From Thalassobacterium sedimentorum (GTDB lineage: Bacteria > Verrucomicrobiota > Verrucomicrobiia > Opitutales > Coraliomargaritaceae): DNA of 64,000 bases. Location: positions 62,001-126,000 of the forward strand of contig NZ_JARXIC010000002.1 of the NCBI RefSeq assembly GCF_031127905.1, written 5' to 3'. The notes below the pieces were generated by a model, which was not told where the DNA came from, did not search any database, and worked only from the letters and a program-made list of their open reading frames with translations. The translations under genes and the position numbers were made by a program. Numbering within the stretch: position 1 is the first letter of the stretch; the number at the start of each line of letters is the position of its first letter. This document shows positions 10,029 through 20,274 of the stretch, piece by piece.

Positions 10029-10610
10029 TTAATCCTTCTCGGCCAGTACAATGACTCGTAAGCGCGCTTCTAATATGTTTGAATCACCCTTACGACTGGA
10101 ATCGGCAACTTGAAAATCAGCCACACGGATCAACGGCTCCACACGATGCAACTCATACATAAAGGCCAAAATATCATCAAAAGCTCCATTCACAGATATA
10201 TTATAACCAATGGTCGAGTGGAGCTTTAGCTCACGGGGTCCTCCCTTGGTATAGATCGGATCGCCGGCTGGCATTTGACCAATATTGGAAATGCGCACAT
10301 CCACCTGATCTTCCAGCGAATAAAAGAAATTGATATTCACGGCCCGTTGATCCCGATTAAACAATCGGGATTCAATTTGCTCAACAAGAGCCTGAACTTC
10401 ACCCACTTCGTTAGTCAGATTTTTGGAATTCTTCACATTCTGATCAATCGTCCGAATGCGGGAATTCAAATCTGCTTCCTGGGCAATCAGCGCTTCGCCG
10501 GCTCCTCCCCGAAGTATGATTGCTAAACAGCACGCTAGCGATACAACTACGCACAATACTGCGAGTGGGTACTGTTTAAGAAAACGTACTGTTTTATTTT
10601 CTGCCTTCAT
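10029..10610 (-). CDS. pilO: Pilus alignment protein, PilO-like
   Basis: 193 residues. One membrane helix (about 15-34, LAVLCVVVSLACCLAIIL) after a short cytoplasmic end, then a coiled-coil-like stretch (about 40-85) and an alpha/beta domain with ISVNGAFDDILAFMYELHRVEPLIRV, the ferredoxin-like fold of PilO/GspM proteins. PilO pairs with PilN in the inner membrane and connects to PilP and PilQ. Its start overlaps the end of the pilN-like gene by four bases, indicating coupled translation. Sequence alone is weak; topology and order carry the call. Confidence 0.75.
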   Translation of the reverse strand: MKAENKTVRFLKQYPLAVLCVVVSLACCLAIILRGGAGEALIAQEADLNSRIRTIDQNVKNSKNLTNEVGEVQALVEQIESRLFNRDQRAVNINFFYSLEDQVDVRISNIGQMPAGDPIYTKGGPRELKLHSTIGYNISVNGAFDDILAFMYELHRVEPLIRVADFQVADSSRKGDSNILEARLRVIVLAEKD

Positions 10611-11260
10611 GATGCATCCCCTTCTTTCGTCGCGGCTGCTGTTTTACCTGGTGTCAGACTGATACCCAAACGATAGGGGAAAATACCCGTTTTCTCGTCA
10701 CGCCCTTGCAAAGTTTCATCAATTTCAACCACAAACCCCTCGATCTGTAGCAATGCATCTTCTTCAAGCAGCTGCTTAAAGTCATCCAGCACCGTCAAAT
10801 TCTTAGCGTTCCCATTGATGTTAATTACGTAGCTAACTACATTCTGATTCCCTTGTTTAGTAATGGATTCGCTAAGGGACACGGATTGAAAGATCAAATC
10901 ATCAGGCTTGAGCAGCGATAAATCCAAAAGGAACTCATGTGCAAGTAATGGAGCATCGAAAAACTGCTGCACTTCGACAACATATTGAGCTGACTGACGA
11001 AACTTTTCACTTTGCTTTAAATTCTCGACGTCGTCAGCGTCTGCAACACGAACCTGTTGCTGCATCTGGGAAATCGTCTGCCTCAAGGTGTACGAACGAT
11101 ATTCACGCTGGAGCAACAAAAAGGCCACACAGAGGGTCAATGTCACCGCGAAAAAATTAATAATAAAGCCCGTCCGAATAACCTTAATATCAGGAAGTTC
11201 GGCTTGATTCACAAAATTAGGCCGCCAGTAAGGCTGCATTTCTTTGCGATGTTTACTCAC
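10607..11260 (-). CDS. pilN: Pilus alignment protein, PilN-like
   Basis: 217 residues. A 30-residue cytoplasmic tail ([20 protein letters not shown]) stands where PilN has its INLLPWR-type motif that docks into PilM. A single membrane helix follows (about 32-49), then a coiled coil (55-90) and a periplasmic alpha/beta domain ([21 protein letters not shown]). The motif is only loosely kept, so docking to the PilM-like protein is inferred. It overlaps pilM by eight bases and pilO by four. Confidence 0.75.
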   Translation of the reverse strand: MSKHRKEMQPYWRPNFVNQAELPDIKVIRTGFIINFFAVTLTLCVAFLLLQREYRSYTLRQTISQMQQQVRVADADDVENLKQSEKFRQSAQYVVEVQQFFDAPLLAHEFLLDLSLLKPDDLIFQSVSLSESITKQGNQNVVSYVININGNAKNLTVLDDFKQLLEEDALLQIEGFVVEIDETLQGRDEKTGIFPYRLGISLTPGKTAAATKEGDAS

Positions 11261-12302
11261 TTTCGCCCTCCTCTCTTAGATGAAATTCACCCATCAGGCT
11301 GAATAAGCCCATCCAACGAGATCCTAAATTAGAAACTTCAACCCCTTCACCGAGATTAATTTTAAGTCCTTCCAGCCACTTCTCTAAATTTGGCTGCATG
11401 ATCTCCAGCCCCAACGAATCTGCCACAGTCTTTGAGACCCATGCTAAATTTTGAGGTAACACACTGATAAATACTTTTTCAATCGTCAGCCCAGTCTGGA
11501 CTTCATAGAATCCGGTCGACGCCTGAAGCTCTTTTGTCATCCGACGTAGTAACTTTGGCCCCATTTCGGCAAAATCAAAAGTGTTTGAGAAGAATAGCTT
11601 GCGAGCGGAACTCTCGTCTTTCAGGCCTAATTCTCGCTGCAATAAAGGATATATACTATCCAAACCAAAAGGAACTGGCCGTGCGACATCCACCTGCCCT
11701 TGATTTATAATAAAGATATTCGCGCTCTGGGAGGTCAGTTCAAAACACAAAATCGGCGACTTAATCTCATTAAAGTGGGCATAATCACTGACACCGCCTA
11801 ATGTCGTCACAGTAGAAAGCTCCAACCGTTCCGGATATATCCCATAACTTAGCAAACGATCCTGTTCGGCCTGAAAAGCGCTTACCGGTCCGCCACAAAA
11901 CACTAGACGCTTACTGAGACTGGAATTAGGATCAAAATCTGAACCATCCTTCGCGTTTAAGATCGACACAGTACTCACATCAGGGTCGACGTTAAACTCA
12001 GACTTGAGTACTCCAGAAAGGAAATTCAGGTCCTTCGCCTTATTATTCGATTCTGCTTCATAATAGCGAACAAAGCGACCTTCGGGATACACTCCAGCTC
12101 GAGAAACAAAATATCCAGCACCCTTAAAATCAACTAACTGCTCGAAAAAACCTCGAATCTCCTCAGGAGTATCATCAGCGCTCAGGGAATATTCAGTTAA
12201 CTCTTCGATCACCATCGGAACCTTGTAACCAGTTGTCCTCGCGGCCAAAATTGAGAACTCTGAAACATCGATGAATAGGCCTTTAGTCTTAGGGTTGAAC
12301 AT
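11253..12302 (-). CDS. pilM: Pilus assembly ATPase-fold protein, PilM-like
   Basis: 349 residues, cytoplasmic, no signal peptide. The N-terminus [15 protein letters not shown] is the first strand of the actin/FtsA fold used by PilM and Gsp[31 protein letters not shown] matches the second phosphate-loop region, although the usual DIG is replaced by ELT. Length fits PilM (about 350). PilM binds the PilN tail and links the pilus platform to the motor ATPases, which are not in this window. First gene of the operon; the ATG has no Shine-Dalgarno box. Repeated CAGTGCTA boxes lie just upstream. Confidence 0.8.
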   Translation of the reverse strand: MFNPKTKGLFIDVSEFSILAARTTGYKVPMVIEELTEYSLSADDTPEEIRGFFEQLVDFKGAGYFVSRAGVYPEGRFVRYYEAESNNKAKDLNFLSGVLKSEFNVDPDVSTVSILNAKDGSDFDPNSSLSKRLVFCGGPVSAFQAEQDRLLSYGIYPERLELSTVTTLGGVSDYAHFNEIKSPILCFELTSQSANIFIINQGQVDVARPVPFGLDSIYPLLQRELGLKDESSARKLFFSNTFDFAEMGPKLLRRMTKELQASTGFYEVQTGLTIEKVFISVLPQNLAWVSKTVADSLGLEIMQPNLEKWLEGLKINLGEGVEVSNLGSRWMGLFSLMGEFHLREEGESE

Positions 12303-12328
12303 ACGTAAACTGCGTAGTGAAAATTCTG

Positions 12329-12356
12329 TAGCACTGGACCAATCGACCTAGCACTG
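12329..12356 (-). promoter_or_regulatory. Paired CAGTGCTA direct repeats upstream of pilM
   Basis: The octamer TAGCACTG (minus strand CAGTGCTA) occurs at 12329-12336 and 12349-12356, exactly 20 bases apart, about two helical turns, and 27-54 bases before the pilM start. This spacing suits a dimeric activator or repressor on one DNA face. Function is inferred from layout only. Confidence 0.35.
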
Positions 12357-12547
12357 TCCTGAATATGATCGGGTAGATCTATAAGTGCCTACCCTCATTT
12401 CGAAACATTGGAGGGCCCCAAGTGCTGAGCAAGTATAAAAGCCATAAGAGCCTACCACAAAGCTCTTAATAAAAAGATATTTACAAATGGCTCCAAAAAG
12501 CGCTTCAAATCACGCAAGACAACCCCTCAATCCGCAGGTACGTAGAA

Positions 12548-12581
12548 ACACCTAGGGTTACGATAACAATCCCCTAGGTGT
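12548..12581 (-). repeat. 10-bp inverted repeat after the TPR gene
   Basis: ACACCTAGGG (12548-12557) pairs with CCCTAGGTGT (12572-12581) around a 14-base loop, 52 bases downstream of the stop of the minus-strand TPR gene. Only a short TTT follows on the minus strand, so it is a weak terminator candidate or an RNA-protecting stem. Confidence 0.4.
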
Positions 12582-12632
12582 GCCGATACCCCTACACCGG
12601 GGCAATCTGAATACTCAAAAGGTATGCAGAGC

Positions 12633-14030
<1,398 letters not shown>

Positions 14031-14072
14031 GATGTATAAATTGTATATTGCTGCGCACTAAGCGCCAAGGGG

Positions 14073-15425
14073 TCAACTATCAATTACAGAGAGGTCTTTT
14101 CTGGCTGCAGTTTCAATACTTTTTAGTGCCGAAGTCACTTCTACCTCAAATCTCCCCTCCACAAGGAGTCGTATTTTTGGCTCCGTCCCCGAATAACGCA
14201 CCAAGACTCGACCATCTTTTCCAAGCTGAGACTCCACCTCTTGAATTGCTGACTGCAAATTTTTCAACTCAGCTAGCGGCGTCTTGGCATGTACCCGCAG
14301 GTTTCGAGTCGCCTGTGGAAACAGATATATCTCCTGTCGCAATTCAGAGAGCTTCTTGCCAGTACGACACATTAATTCTATCAGTTTAATCGCTGCCAAG
14401 AGACCATCACCTGTCGTAGCATAATCAGAAAAAATGATATGCCCGGAAGATTCGCCTCCGAGTGAAGCGCCGAGCTCACGCATACGACTGGCAACATAAC
14501 GATCACCTACTCCCACACGCTCGACCCGGGCACCAAGCTCCTGCAAGGCGCAGTCCAAGCCTAAATTACTATGAATGGTCGCCACCAAAGTATCCGCTCG
14601 CAAAACGCCTCGCCGCATGGCATCACAGCCTAAAATTGCCAATAACACATCGCCGTCCACAATAGTGCCGGTTTCATCACAAACGACCAGCCGATCCCCA
14701 TCACCATCGTGAGCAATACCAATACGAGCGGCATGCTGGAGCACCGCCTCCGACAGTTGCTGCGGGCACTCGCTGCCGACGCCATCATTAATATTAAGCC
14801 CGTCCGGCTGATCTCCGATCAAGTGCAAAGTAGCGCCCCAACGACTAAAAACCGCTGGTGAAGTTGCCACCGTTGCGCCATTAGCCAAATCCAATACAAT
14901 ATCCCAATCTGCGAGACAGCCCTGATCCATCAATGAGCGCTGATAATTGACATAAAAGCTCGCAGAATCGAATGGACAAGATTTAGGCGCAGGTAATACA
15001 AGCGGCGCGTCTGGCTGCGCCTCCAAAAGCCCCTCAATTATATGCTCCTGTGAATCATCCAATTTACATCCGTTTCGATCGAATAATTTGATACCATTGT
15101 CACAGGAAGGATTATGCGACGCAGTCACCGCGAGACCAAAATCCGCCTGACGCTCAAGAACCGATCGCGCCACCGCCGGAGTCGGCACTACTGCCGCGTC
15201 CATTACATAAATCTGATAATGATTTAAGCCTGCAGTTAAAGCATCACACAAGGCTACCCCGCTTGATCGTGTATCGCGCCCGATAACCAAATTGAGCTGT
15301 CCACTTGGACGTAATTGCTGCAAATACGCTCCCAGCGCACAACCCAAGCGATAAGCAAATTCCGGGCACATCCACGGCTCACCATAACGCCCCCGAATTC
15401 CATCCGTTCCAAAATACTTAGCCAT
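14073..15425 (-). CDS. glmM: Phosphoglucosamine mutase
   Basis: 450 residues; converts glucosamine-6-phosphate to glucosamine-1-phosphate for peptidoglycan and LPS precursors. Start set at the ATG at 15425 (MAKYFGTDGIRGRYG, the standard GlmM beginning), not at an upstream in-frame codon. All four signatures are present: TASHNP with the phosphoserine S103, the metal loop DGDGDR, the sugar loop GGESSGHI, and the phosphate loop RYSGTEPKIR near the end. Length is usual. It begins eight bases after the trpD stop, so the two are probably cotranscribed. Confidence 0.95.
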   Translation of the reverse strand: MAKYFGTDGIRGRYGEPWMCPEFAYRLGCALGAYLQQLRPSGQLNLVIGRDTRSSGVALCDALTAGLNHYQIYVMDAAVVPTPAVARSVLERQADFGLAVTASHNPSCDNGIKLFDRNGCKLDDSQEHIIEGLLEAQPDAPLVLPAPKSCPFDSASFYVNYQRSLMDQGCLADWDIVLDLANGATVATSPAVFSRWGATLHLIGDQPDGLNINDGVGSECPQQLSEAVLQHAARIGIAHDGDGDRLVVCDETGTIVDGDVLLAILGCDAMRRGVLRADTLVATIHSNLGLDCALQELGARVERVGVGDRYVASRMRELGASLGGESSGHIIFSDYATTGDGLLAAIKLIELMCRTGKKLSELRQEIYLFPQATRNLRVHAKTPLAELKNLQSAIQEVESQLGKDGRVLVRYSGTEPKIRLLVEGRFEVEVTSALKSIETAARKDLSVIDS

Positions 15426-15433
15426 ATAAACAA

Positions 15434-16495
15434 TCAAGCTTGCTTCGAATAAAAAGACTGCGCGCGACGTAGCCACTGACCAGCCTGCCCAGACTCTACA
15501 ATCTCACGTGCTAGAGCCACCCCACTCTCCAGATCCACTGACTTCCCTGCGACCCAGAGTGCGACTCCTGCATTCAGTAATAGACTATTCAATAAGCCCT
15601 GCGGAATGGCATCTGAGGAACCATTGAATAGAGCCAGTAGAGTTTTCACATTCGCCTGAACATCGCCACCACTCAAGGAATCCAGGTCACAGGCCTCCAA
15701 GCCAGCCTGCTGCGCGGGCAGCTCACCTCGCAGCTGCTTGAATCGCCCAAAACCAGCAACTCGATTCATCCCTGCGCAACTCAACTCATCCAATGCCATT
15801 CCAGGTGCTGGAGTACAATGCGCAACCAAACCAGCCGACAAGCCCATCACATCCAAGGCATCAGCAATCGGGACAACCCAGCGCTCGGAATATACCCCCA
15901 TCAATTGATACGCTGGTCGACCTGGATTAATCAACGGACCCAGCAAATTAAAGACGGAACGACGCCCTCCCTCAGCCAAGGCTTTGCGCACTGGCATGAT
16001 TTCCTTAAATGCAGGATGAAAAGCAGGCGCAAAAAAGAAACAAAAATTCAATGCATCCAGCGAGGCCCGCAGAAGCTCATGAGGAGCCTCCAAACGAATC
16101 CCAAGTGCCTCAATCAAATCGGCACTCCCACATTTTGAAGTAATGGAGCGATTACCATGCTTAAAAACAGGCACACCAGCCGCCGCGACAATAAAGGAAA
16201 CCGCAGTCGAAATGTTAAAGGTACTCGAACCATCCCCGCCCGTGCCACAGACGTCGATCGCCTGCTCAGCCCAACCCTCCACTTGGGGATCCAAAGCCAA
16301 GCTCCGAAAAGTTGCCGCAAAGGCCGCAACCTCAACTGCAGTTTCTCCCTTCTCTGCCAGAGCGATCAGGAAGTTTTGCTTCATCTCCAGCTCGACCTCA
16401 GGCAAGGCCAGTAAAGATGCAGATTCCTGCGCCTCTTCTGAAGTTAGATCCTGCCCAGCCACAAGAATGCTCGTAAGTTCTTCAATTTCTAACAT
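15434..16495 (-). CDS. trpD: Anthranilate phosphoribosyltransferase
   Basis: 353 residues; transfers phosphoribosyl from PRPP to anthranilate in tryptophan synthesis. The start at 16495 (MLEIEELTSIL) fits the family; a longer frame upstream adds 46 residues unlike TrpD. PRPP-binding motif GTGGDGSSTFNIS begins at residue 84, KHGNRS is at 112-117 and a conserved RRSVFNLLGPLINP lies near 200. No other trp gene is adjacent. It is stand-alone TrpD, not fused to a TrpG domain. Confidence 0.95.
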   Translation of the reverse strand: MLEIEELTSILVAGQDLTSEEAQESASLLALPEVELEMKQNFLIALAEKGETAVEVAAFAATFRSLALDPQVEGWAEQAIDVCGTGGDGSSTFNISTAVSFIVAAAGVPVFKHGNRSITSKCGSADLIEALGIRLEAPHELLRASLDALNFCFFFAPAFHPAFKEIMPVRKALAEGGRRSVFNLLGPLINPGRPAYQLMGVYSERWVVPIADALDVMGLSAGLVAHCTPAPGMALDELSCAGMNRVAGFGRFKQLRGELPAQQAGLEACDLDSLSGGDVQANVKTLLALFNGSSDAIPQGLLNSLLLNAGVALWVAGKSVDLESGVALAREIVESGQAGQWLRRAQSFYSKQA

Positions 16496-16623
16496 ATAGA
16501 TTTTGTACAAGCAAAGCTTTCCCTGATTCTGCACAAGCATAAAGCACAAACAGTGACGCCGGAACCAATAAAATTGATGATTTTGTGACTTCACATAGAC
16601 CCCACAATAACTAGCTTCCGCAC

Positions 16624-17640
16624 ATGCTCTCACGAATCAGCCTACTTCTGCTATGTCTCACACTGACATTCAGCCACACCGTAACAGCCAATCCCGAACC
16701 TGGGACCACCGAGAGCAGCGAAGTCACCAGCTTAAGCTACAGCGATGCAATCATCTTGGGAATTATCGAAGGCATTACCGAATACCTCCCCGTTTCATCG
16801 ACAGGACACTTAATTTTAACCAACGCCTTCCTAGGCCTCGACGCAGAGACAGCGATACGTGACGACAATGGTGATTTCATCCTAGTTGAAGATGGGGATG
16901 GAGCCCCAGCTCGCCCCTACACGATTGGCGAAGCCGCCTATGCCTATGTCATCGTCATACAAGCCGGTGCTATTGCCGCCGTGGTATTACTCTACTGGCA
17001 AACCATTCTAAAAATTTTACTCGGTTGCTTAGGCAAAAGCGCTCAGGGCCGCAAGCTGGCCATCAACTTGATCTGTGCATTCATTCCTGCTGCCGTGATC
17101 GGATTAATTTTAAACGACTGGATTGAAGCAACCTTGGGTGACAATGTCAGAGCAGTGGCAGCTGCCCTGATAGTGGGTGCTATCGTCATGCTTATCGTTG
17201 AAAAATGGCGTAAACATGGACAAAAAACAGCGATCACACCCGAAGATGGACCTGCTATTCACGAACTCTCCATCCCTCAGTGTATCATGATTGGCTTCTT
17301 TCAATGCGTAGCCATGTGGCCAGGCACCAGCCGATCGATGGCCACCATCGTCGGAGGCTACATTGCGGGACTCTCCCCCAAAAACGCTGCAGAATTTAGC
17401 TTTTTACTTGGCCTCATTACCTTAAGCGCAGCTTCCGGCTATAAAATTGTCAGCGATGGGTCCAACATGATCAGTGCCTTAGACCTCGGACCAGTGCTAC
17501 TAGGTTGCGTAGTCGCATTCATCTCATCGGCGCTAGCCGTCAAGTGGCTCGTGACCTACCTAAGTAAACATGGTCTGACACTCTTTGCATGGTACCGTAT
17601 TGCTCTTGCGATTGCAGTCTTCCTCATACTAGGACGCTAA
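16624..17640 (+). CDS. uppP: Undecaprenyl-diphosphate phosphatase with extra N-terminus and insert
   Basis: 338 residues, against roughly 265-290 for typical UppP/BacA. The enzyme recycles the lipid carrier of cell-wall and polysaccharide synthesis. Both signatures are intact: GIIEGITEYLPVSSTGH (46-62) and PGTSRS (233-238). Two oddities: a signal-peptide-like N-terminus (1-22, ending VTAN), and an acidic insert of about 30 residues (about 75-104, IRDDNGDFILVEDGDG) where ordinary UppP has a short loop. Transcribed divergently from trpD. The export genes downstream also need this carrier. Confidence 0.93.
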   Translation: MLSRISLLLLCLTLTFSHTVTANPEPGTTESSEVTSLSYSDAIILGIIEGITEYLPVSSTGHLILTNAFLGLDAETAIRDDNGDFILVEDGDGAPARPYTIGEAAYAYVIVIQAGAIAAVVLLYWQTILKILLGCLGKSAQGRKLAINLICAFIPAAVIGLILNDWIEATLGDNVRAVAAALIVGAIVMLIVEKWRKHGQKTAITPEDGPAIHELSIPQCIMIGFFQCVAMWPGTSRSMATIVGGYIAGLSPKNAAEFSFLLGLITLSAASGYKIVSDGSNMISALDLGPVLLGCVVAFISSALAVKWLVTYLSKHGLTLFAWYRIALAIAVFLILGR

Positions 17641-17659
17641 GTTCTGGGATTGGGCGCAA

Positions 17660-17723
17660 AGCGTTTCTCAAAAATACTAAATGCTTAGTTGCAGTATATG
17701 AGCAAAAACCTTTGAGAAACGCT
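17660..17723 (+). repeat. Nested stem-loop after uppP
   Basis: A perfect 13-bp inverted repeat (AGCGTTTCTCAAA 17660-17672 with TTTGAGAAACGCT 17711-17723) encloses a second small stem (ATACTAA/TTAGT and AGTAT around ATGC). It starts 20 bases after the uppP stop. No T-run follows directly. It may end or stabilise the uppP transcript. Confidence 0.5.
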
Positions 17724-17918
17724 CTTATAATGCAAAACTTCCTAGAACCGGAATTACATCATTTCGAAAAGTATTTGAACTGAATAGAGGTGCTTTCGGA
17801 ATGCGGGAAACTCATCCAACCAAGGCATCTGCCTGGGACACGCGGCAGCCAGAACCAGCCCTGAATGGAGCAAGGCCTTTACAAACTACAGACTTGGAAC
17901 AACATCTCGACCTCTCTC

Positions 17919-17953
17919 AAAAAAAATCCCCCAATACATCGCATTGGGGGATT
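17919..17953 (-). terminator. Rho-independent terminator of wzc
   Basis: An 11-bp stem (AATCCCCCAAT 17925-17935 with ATTGGGGGATT 17943-17953) is followed on the minus strand by eight T (17926-17919). It is 33 bases after the wzc stop. Confidence 0.9.
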
Positions 17954-17985
17954 GAAAATGGTTATTTATATAAGAGTCGAAAGAG

Positions 17986-20256
17986 CTAGGCTTTGGGCCC
18001 GACGTCCCCAGCCAACTCTTCCTCAAACTCTTCCTCCTGATTAATATAATAATCCTGATAAGCTTTGTCTGAATAATTTGAGTAATAATAACTGGAAACC
18101 GAACTGGTAATATTATTCAGAATGGCACCGAATACAGGCGTATTGGACTCCCACAAACGGCGAACATTCACCACAGCAGTTTTACGCTTCACTGTATTGA
18201 ACTTAATCACATACAAAATACCATCGACTAGTGGCAACAAATTAAGCGCATCACTCACCGCCGCAAGGGGTGGCGAATCCACCACAATACGATCATAGCG
18301 ATCACGCAACTCGGCGAGCATGGCCTCAAACTGCGCACTATTCAGCACTTGGGTCGGATTCTTCGACTTTCCACCAGTAGGCAGAACATCCAGATTAGGG
18401 TACACTTCCTTGATGATCACCTCATCTAAAGCAACACCCTTCTCAATATGATCCAAGACCCCAAATTCATTTTCCAACTGCAAGGAACGTGCGACATTGG
18501 GCAGACGTAAATCGGCATCCAACAACAGGGTTTTCTCACCATGGTTGGCAAATGTAAGTGAGAGATTGGAACTAACAAACGACTTCCCCTCACTAGGCAC
18601 AGTACTTGTGGTTAAGATTATCTTAGCGTTCTTACTCTCATCATTTAGCTTAAGCGCAGAGTGAATCGAACGAAAGGTTTCTGTAACATGTCGATCCACA
18701 TTAGAGGCCACCGCCTGTGCCTTGGAATTGCTGTCCAATTTTTTAATTCGTGGAATAACACCCAGCATCGGAAGCCCGATCGTGCCCTCAATATCAAAGG
18801 CACTCTTCACCCGGTCGTCCAGAAATGCGACCGCAAAGATCAAGCCCATGCCACACGCAATCCCGCCAAAGAAACCTGCTGCCAAGTTCATCACGACATT
18901 CGGCGACGACGGTTGATCTTCTGGCGGAGGAAAGGCCTCATCAACAATCCGCGCATTCGGATTCTTCAAATTAACCTGCGCTTTTTCTGTAGTCATGCGC
19001 GCATTGAGTGCCTGAAAGAAGTTTTGCTGCACATCGAGATCCCGTAAGAGCGAATTATACTCCACACGTGTCTTGCCCAATTCTATCAGCTCTTTCTCCT
19101 TCTCTGCCAAGCGTTGGCTCGCCATCTCAAAATTACTTTTAGATTCGGAATAAGAGGCATAGATCTTATCTACCGAGTTTTGAACGGCGGCATCCAGCTC
19201 CAGTTCTGCCTCCTGCAATGTTTGCAAGAGTTGAATCATCGCCGGGTGTTTTTCACGATAGCGCTTGCTCATCGAGGAGATACTGATGCGGGTGCCCGAA
19301 ATACGTTCTAGTAAGCTAGACACTCGTGGCTGCTCTGAAATGAAGGACAACTCCCACAGATTCTTATTCTCACGGCGATAAGTTTCAATTAAGTTCCACT
19401 TGGTCTCCAATTGATCATACACATTCTTATTGGTGAGTTTAATTTCATTCAAGCGTGCGAGCTGTGCACCCGCAATATTCTCATCACTCTGCAAGGATAC
19501 CGCATTATTACGCTCGCGATACTCAGCGAGTTTAAGCTCCAATTCCTCCACACGTTCTTTTTGCTGATCTGCACGAATACGCAGATCCTCAACTGCCTTC
19601 ATGGAACCATCGATATTCAACTTCAAATTATAATCGATAAACTCCTTCGCAAAGAGATTGGCAACTTCAGCAGCAACAATTGGATCCGGGTGAGAATAAG
19701 CGACACTGATCATCAAGCTCATACGACGCGGAATCACCTTGCGATTACGTCCCAGAATCTCAAGCGGAGTCAGCGGGCCACTCAAACTAAGAGCATCCGT
19801 ATAGGGTGCCATAAAACGTTCGCGCATTTCATCCTGCAAGCGCTGTTCGACGCCTTTAATTATGGACGAACTCTCAAGCACGCTGATCTGTGTATTCAAA
19901 TCCTCGGCACTATGAATCTGATTCTGCTCCATCTCAACCCCCTGCCCTAAAGCTGAAGCATCATCACGGAACAACTGCACCTGGGCCACCGCGGTATAGA
20001 CCTTGGTCTTATTAAATGTATATAAGATCGAACCTGAAAATATGATAAAGAACGCAACAATTAAATACCAAATACGCTCCCGAAACATTAGGAAGTAATC
20101 CTGAAATGAACGCTGCGGCGCACCGCCACCGCCATCGCCGTAACCACCTGCTCCATAGTTGCCACCGCCATAGCCATAACCGTAGCCATAGCCATAACCG
20201 CCACCATAGCCACCCGCATTGGGATCAGGTCCGCCTCTTACATAGTCGTTCTTCAT
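17986..20256 (-). CDS. wzc: Polysaccharide co-polymerase and tyrosine autokinase, Wzc-like
   Basis: 756 residues, inner membrane. A glycine-tyrosine-rich cytoplasmic head (15-46) is followed by membrane helix 1 (about 62-81), a long periplasmic Wzz domain with coiled coil (about 85-450), helix 2 (about 455-480, LAAGFFGGIACGMGLIFAV) and a BY-kinase domain. The latter has Walker A TSTVPSEGKSF (near 550), Walker A' LLLDADLR and Walker B RIVVDSPPL. A C-terminal tyrosine cluster (SSYYYSNYSDKAYQDYYINQ) is the expected autophosphorylation tail. It controls chain length and export together with the Wza-like channel encoded 18 bases upstream. Confidence 0.93.
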   Translation of the reverse strand: MKNDYVRGGPDPNAGGYGGGYGYGYGYGYGGGNYGAGGYGDGGGGAPQRSFQDYFLMFRERIWYLIVAFFIIFSGSILYTFNKTKVYTAVAQVQLFRDDASALGQGVEMEQNQIHSAEDLNTQISVLESSSIIKGVEQRLQDEMRERFMAPYTDALSLSGPLTPLEILGRNRKVIPRRMSLMISVAYSHPDPIVAAEVANLFAKEFIDYNLKLNIDGSMKAVEDLRIRADQQKERVEELELKLAEYRERNNAVSLQSDENIAGAQLARLNEIKLTNKNVYDQLETKWNLIETYRRENKNLWELSFISEQPRVSSLLERISGTRISISSMSKRYREKHPAMIQLLQTLQEAELELDAAVQNSVDKIYASYSESKSNFEMASQRLAEKEKELIELGKTRVEYNSLLRDLDVQQNFFQALNARMTTEKAQVNLKNPNARIVDEAFPPPEDQPSSPNVVMNLAAGFFGGIACGMGLIFAVAFLDDRVKSAFDIEGTIGLPMLGVIPRIKKLDSNSKAQAVASNVDRHVTETFRSIHSALKLNDESKNAKIILTTSTVPSEGKSFVSSNLSLTFANHGEKTLLLDADLRLPNVARSLQLENEFGVLDHIEKGVALDEVIIKEVYPNLDVLPTGGKSKNPTQVLNSAQFEAMLAELRDRYDRIVVDSPPLAAVSDALNLLPLVDGILYVIKFNTVKRKTAVVNVRRLWESNTPVFGAILNNITSSVSSYYYSNYSDKAYQDYYINQEEEFEEELAGDVGPKA
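20119..20214 (-). repeat. Gly/Tyr-coding short tandem repeat in wzc
   Basis: Reiterated six-base units (GGTTATGGCTAC-like on the coding strand, CCATAG/CCATAA on plus) encode GGYGGGYGYGYGYGYGGG and a related GGGNYGAGGYGDGGGG stretch, residues 15-46 of the Wzc-like kinase. Such repeats can change length by slippage. Confidence 0.75.
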
Positions 20257-20274
20257 ATTTTTTTCTAAAGGGGG

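Larger units (their letters stand above)
12303..12632. other. Intergenic region upstream of pilM (330 bases)
   Basis: No gene seen. It should hold the pil operon promoter and the end of the TPR-gene transcript. Visible elements are a pair of direct repeats near pilM, a 6-bp inverted repeat (GGGTAG 12371-12376 with CTACCC 12389-12394) and a 10-bp inverted repeat at 12548-12581. No convincing -35/-10 pair was found. Confidence 0.6.
17641..17985. other. Intergenic region between uppP and wzc (345 bases)
   Basis: Region between converging genes. Two short open frames here (about 60 residues each) have no recognisable features and were not called. It contains a long nested stem-loop next to uppP and the wzc terminator. 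Confidence 0.6.

Noticed and set aside
7495-12302. Type II secretion system instead of type IV pilus
   Set aside because: PilM/N/O/P/Q order and the separate small PilN and PilO genes fit a pilus; GspL is a single fused protein and no gspC/E/F/G genes are present.
17660-17723. Integron attC-like site
   Set aside because: The long hairpin looked attC-like, but the required RYYYAAC/GTTRRRY boxes are not present and there is no integrase or cassette array.
17801-17989. 62-codon open frame between uppP and wzc
   Set aside because: It runs through the wzc terminator hairpin and ends inside the wzc gene, with no family resemblance.
20119-20214. CRISPR or satellite array
   Set aside because: The tandem repeats are in frame inside the wzc coding region and encode Gly/Tyr; there are no spacers.
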